Shown here piece after piece: positions 13,934-14,012 of a DNA stretch of 14,012 bases. Within the stretch, counting starts at the first letter, position 1. Each line of letters starts with the position of its first letter. The notes under the pieces were generated by a model. That model searched no databases. It worked only from the letters and a program-made list of their open reading frames with translations, and had not been told where the DNA came from. This stretch comes from an uncultured Bacilli bacterium (GTDB taxonomy: Bacteria; Bacillota_I; Bacilli_A; RF39; UBA660). A program made the position numbers and the translations under genes. The stretch spans positions 1 through 14,012 of the forward strand of contig CANQAF010000036.1 of the NCBI GenBank assembly GCA_947588975.1, given 5' to 3'.

Positions 13934-14009
13934 ATATGTCAAATAAATCATAGAATAGTTTGAGATAAGCAGAAAATATGAAGTATGCTAATTGCAAACG
14001 GGGGGGGGG
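13934..14009 (+). repeat. Intergenic repeat, copy B (cut by window end)
   Basis: The first 35 bases match copy A at 29 positions. A 20-base stretch with AGCA...TGCT arms (13968-13989) is extra relative to copy A. The copies rejoin at TAATTGCAAAC (13989-13999), followed by ten Gs (14000-14009) where copy A has five and a terminator stem. The window ends before the expected C-run or inverted end, so the right boundary cannot be seen. Confidence 0.5.
14000..14009 (+). repeat. Homopolymer of ten G
   Basis: An uninterrupted G10 in very AT-rich DNA, right after AAAC in repeat copy B. It is either the left arm of a terminator stem whose partner lies outside the window or a slippage-prone tract. Sequencing error in the exact length is possible. 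Confidence 0.9.
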
Positions 14010-14012
14010 TAA

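Overview
The window is AT-rich chromosomal DNA from a low-GC Firmicute (Bacillota, probably a Bacilli/Erysipelotrichia-type gut lineage; the lineage is inferred). TGA is used as a real stop, for example ending yqfC and cdd, so this is not a code-4 mollicute. YqfC and YqfD point to an endospore former or a descendant of one. Every gene I can support lies on the + strand, and the window is mostly housekeeping.

Layout. (1) 3-860: the 3' end of a large surface protein with an Ig-like domain, an InlB/Flg_new-type repeat and an unrecognised C-terminal domain. (2) 977-3188: a two-gene ABC-2 exporter of the NatA/NatB (YhaQ/YhaP) type, closed by a terminator. (3) 3189-3525: a gene-free stretch with three hairpin/T-run structures, a possible small RNA and a plausible sigma-E promoter. 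(4) 3526-8738: a derived version of the Bacillus yqfC-yqfD-phoH-pgpH-ybeY-dgkA-cdd-era-yqzL-recO cluster. Here phoH and pgpH are absent and a VanZ-family gene sits in their place. yqzL is only 32 codons. (5) 8740-10081: a DUF212 (YuiD-like) membrane protein where glyQS would be in Bacillus, then an unrecognised soluble protein with its own promoter and terminator. (6) 10200-12596: murE-mraY, without the rest of a dcw cluster. MurE has DDPH where meso-DAP enzymes have DNPR. (7) 12638-14012: a short-chain dehydrogenase overlapping an orphan type IV pilin-like gene, flanked by two copies of a short intergenic repeat.

The core theme is envelope and undecaprenyl lipid metabolism (DgkA, MurE, MraY, possibly DUF212) plus ribosome maturation (YbeY, Era), recombination (RecO) and sporulation (YqfC/YqfD). 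Promoter and RBS positions move several starts inward: the permease to 1866, yqfC to 3526, recO to 7995, the unknown gene to 9239 and the SDR to 12760.

The signals most worth a second look are the intergenic repeat at 12638-12722 and 13934-14009, whose first copy has 9-bp inverted ends and supplies the -35 box of the SDR gene; the structured gap before yqfC; and the unusual MurE substrate motif. I see no CRISPR array, tRNA, rRNA or transposase, and no clear novel multi-gene system.
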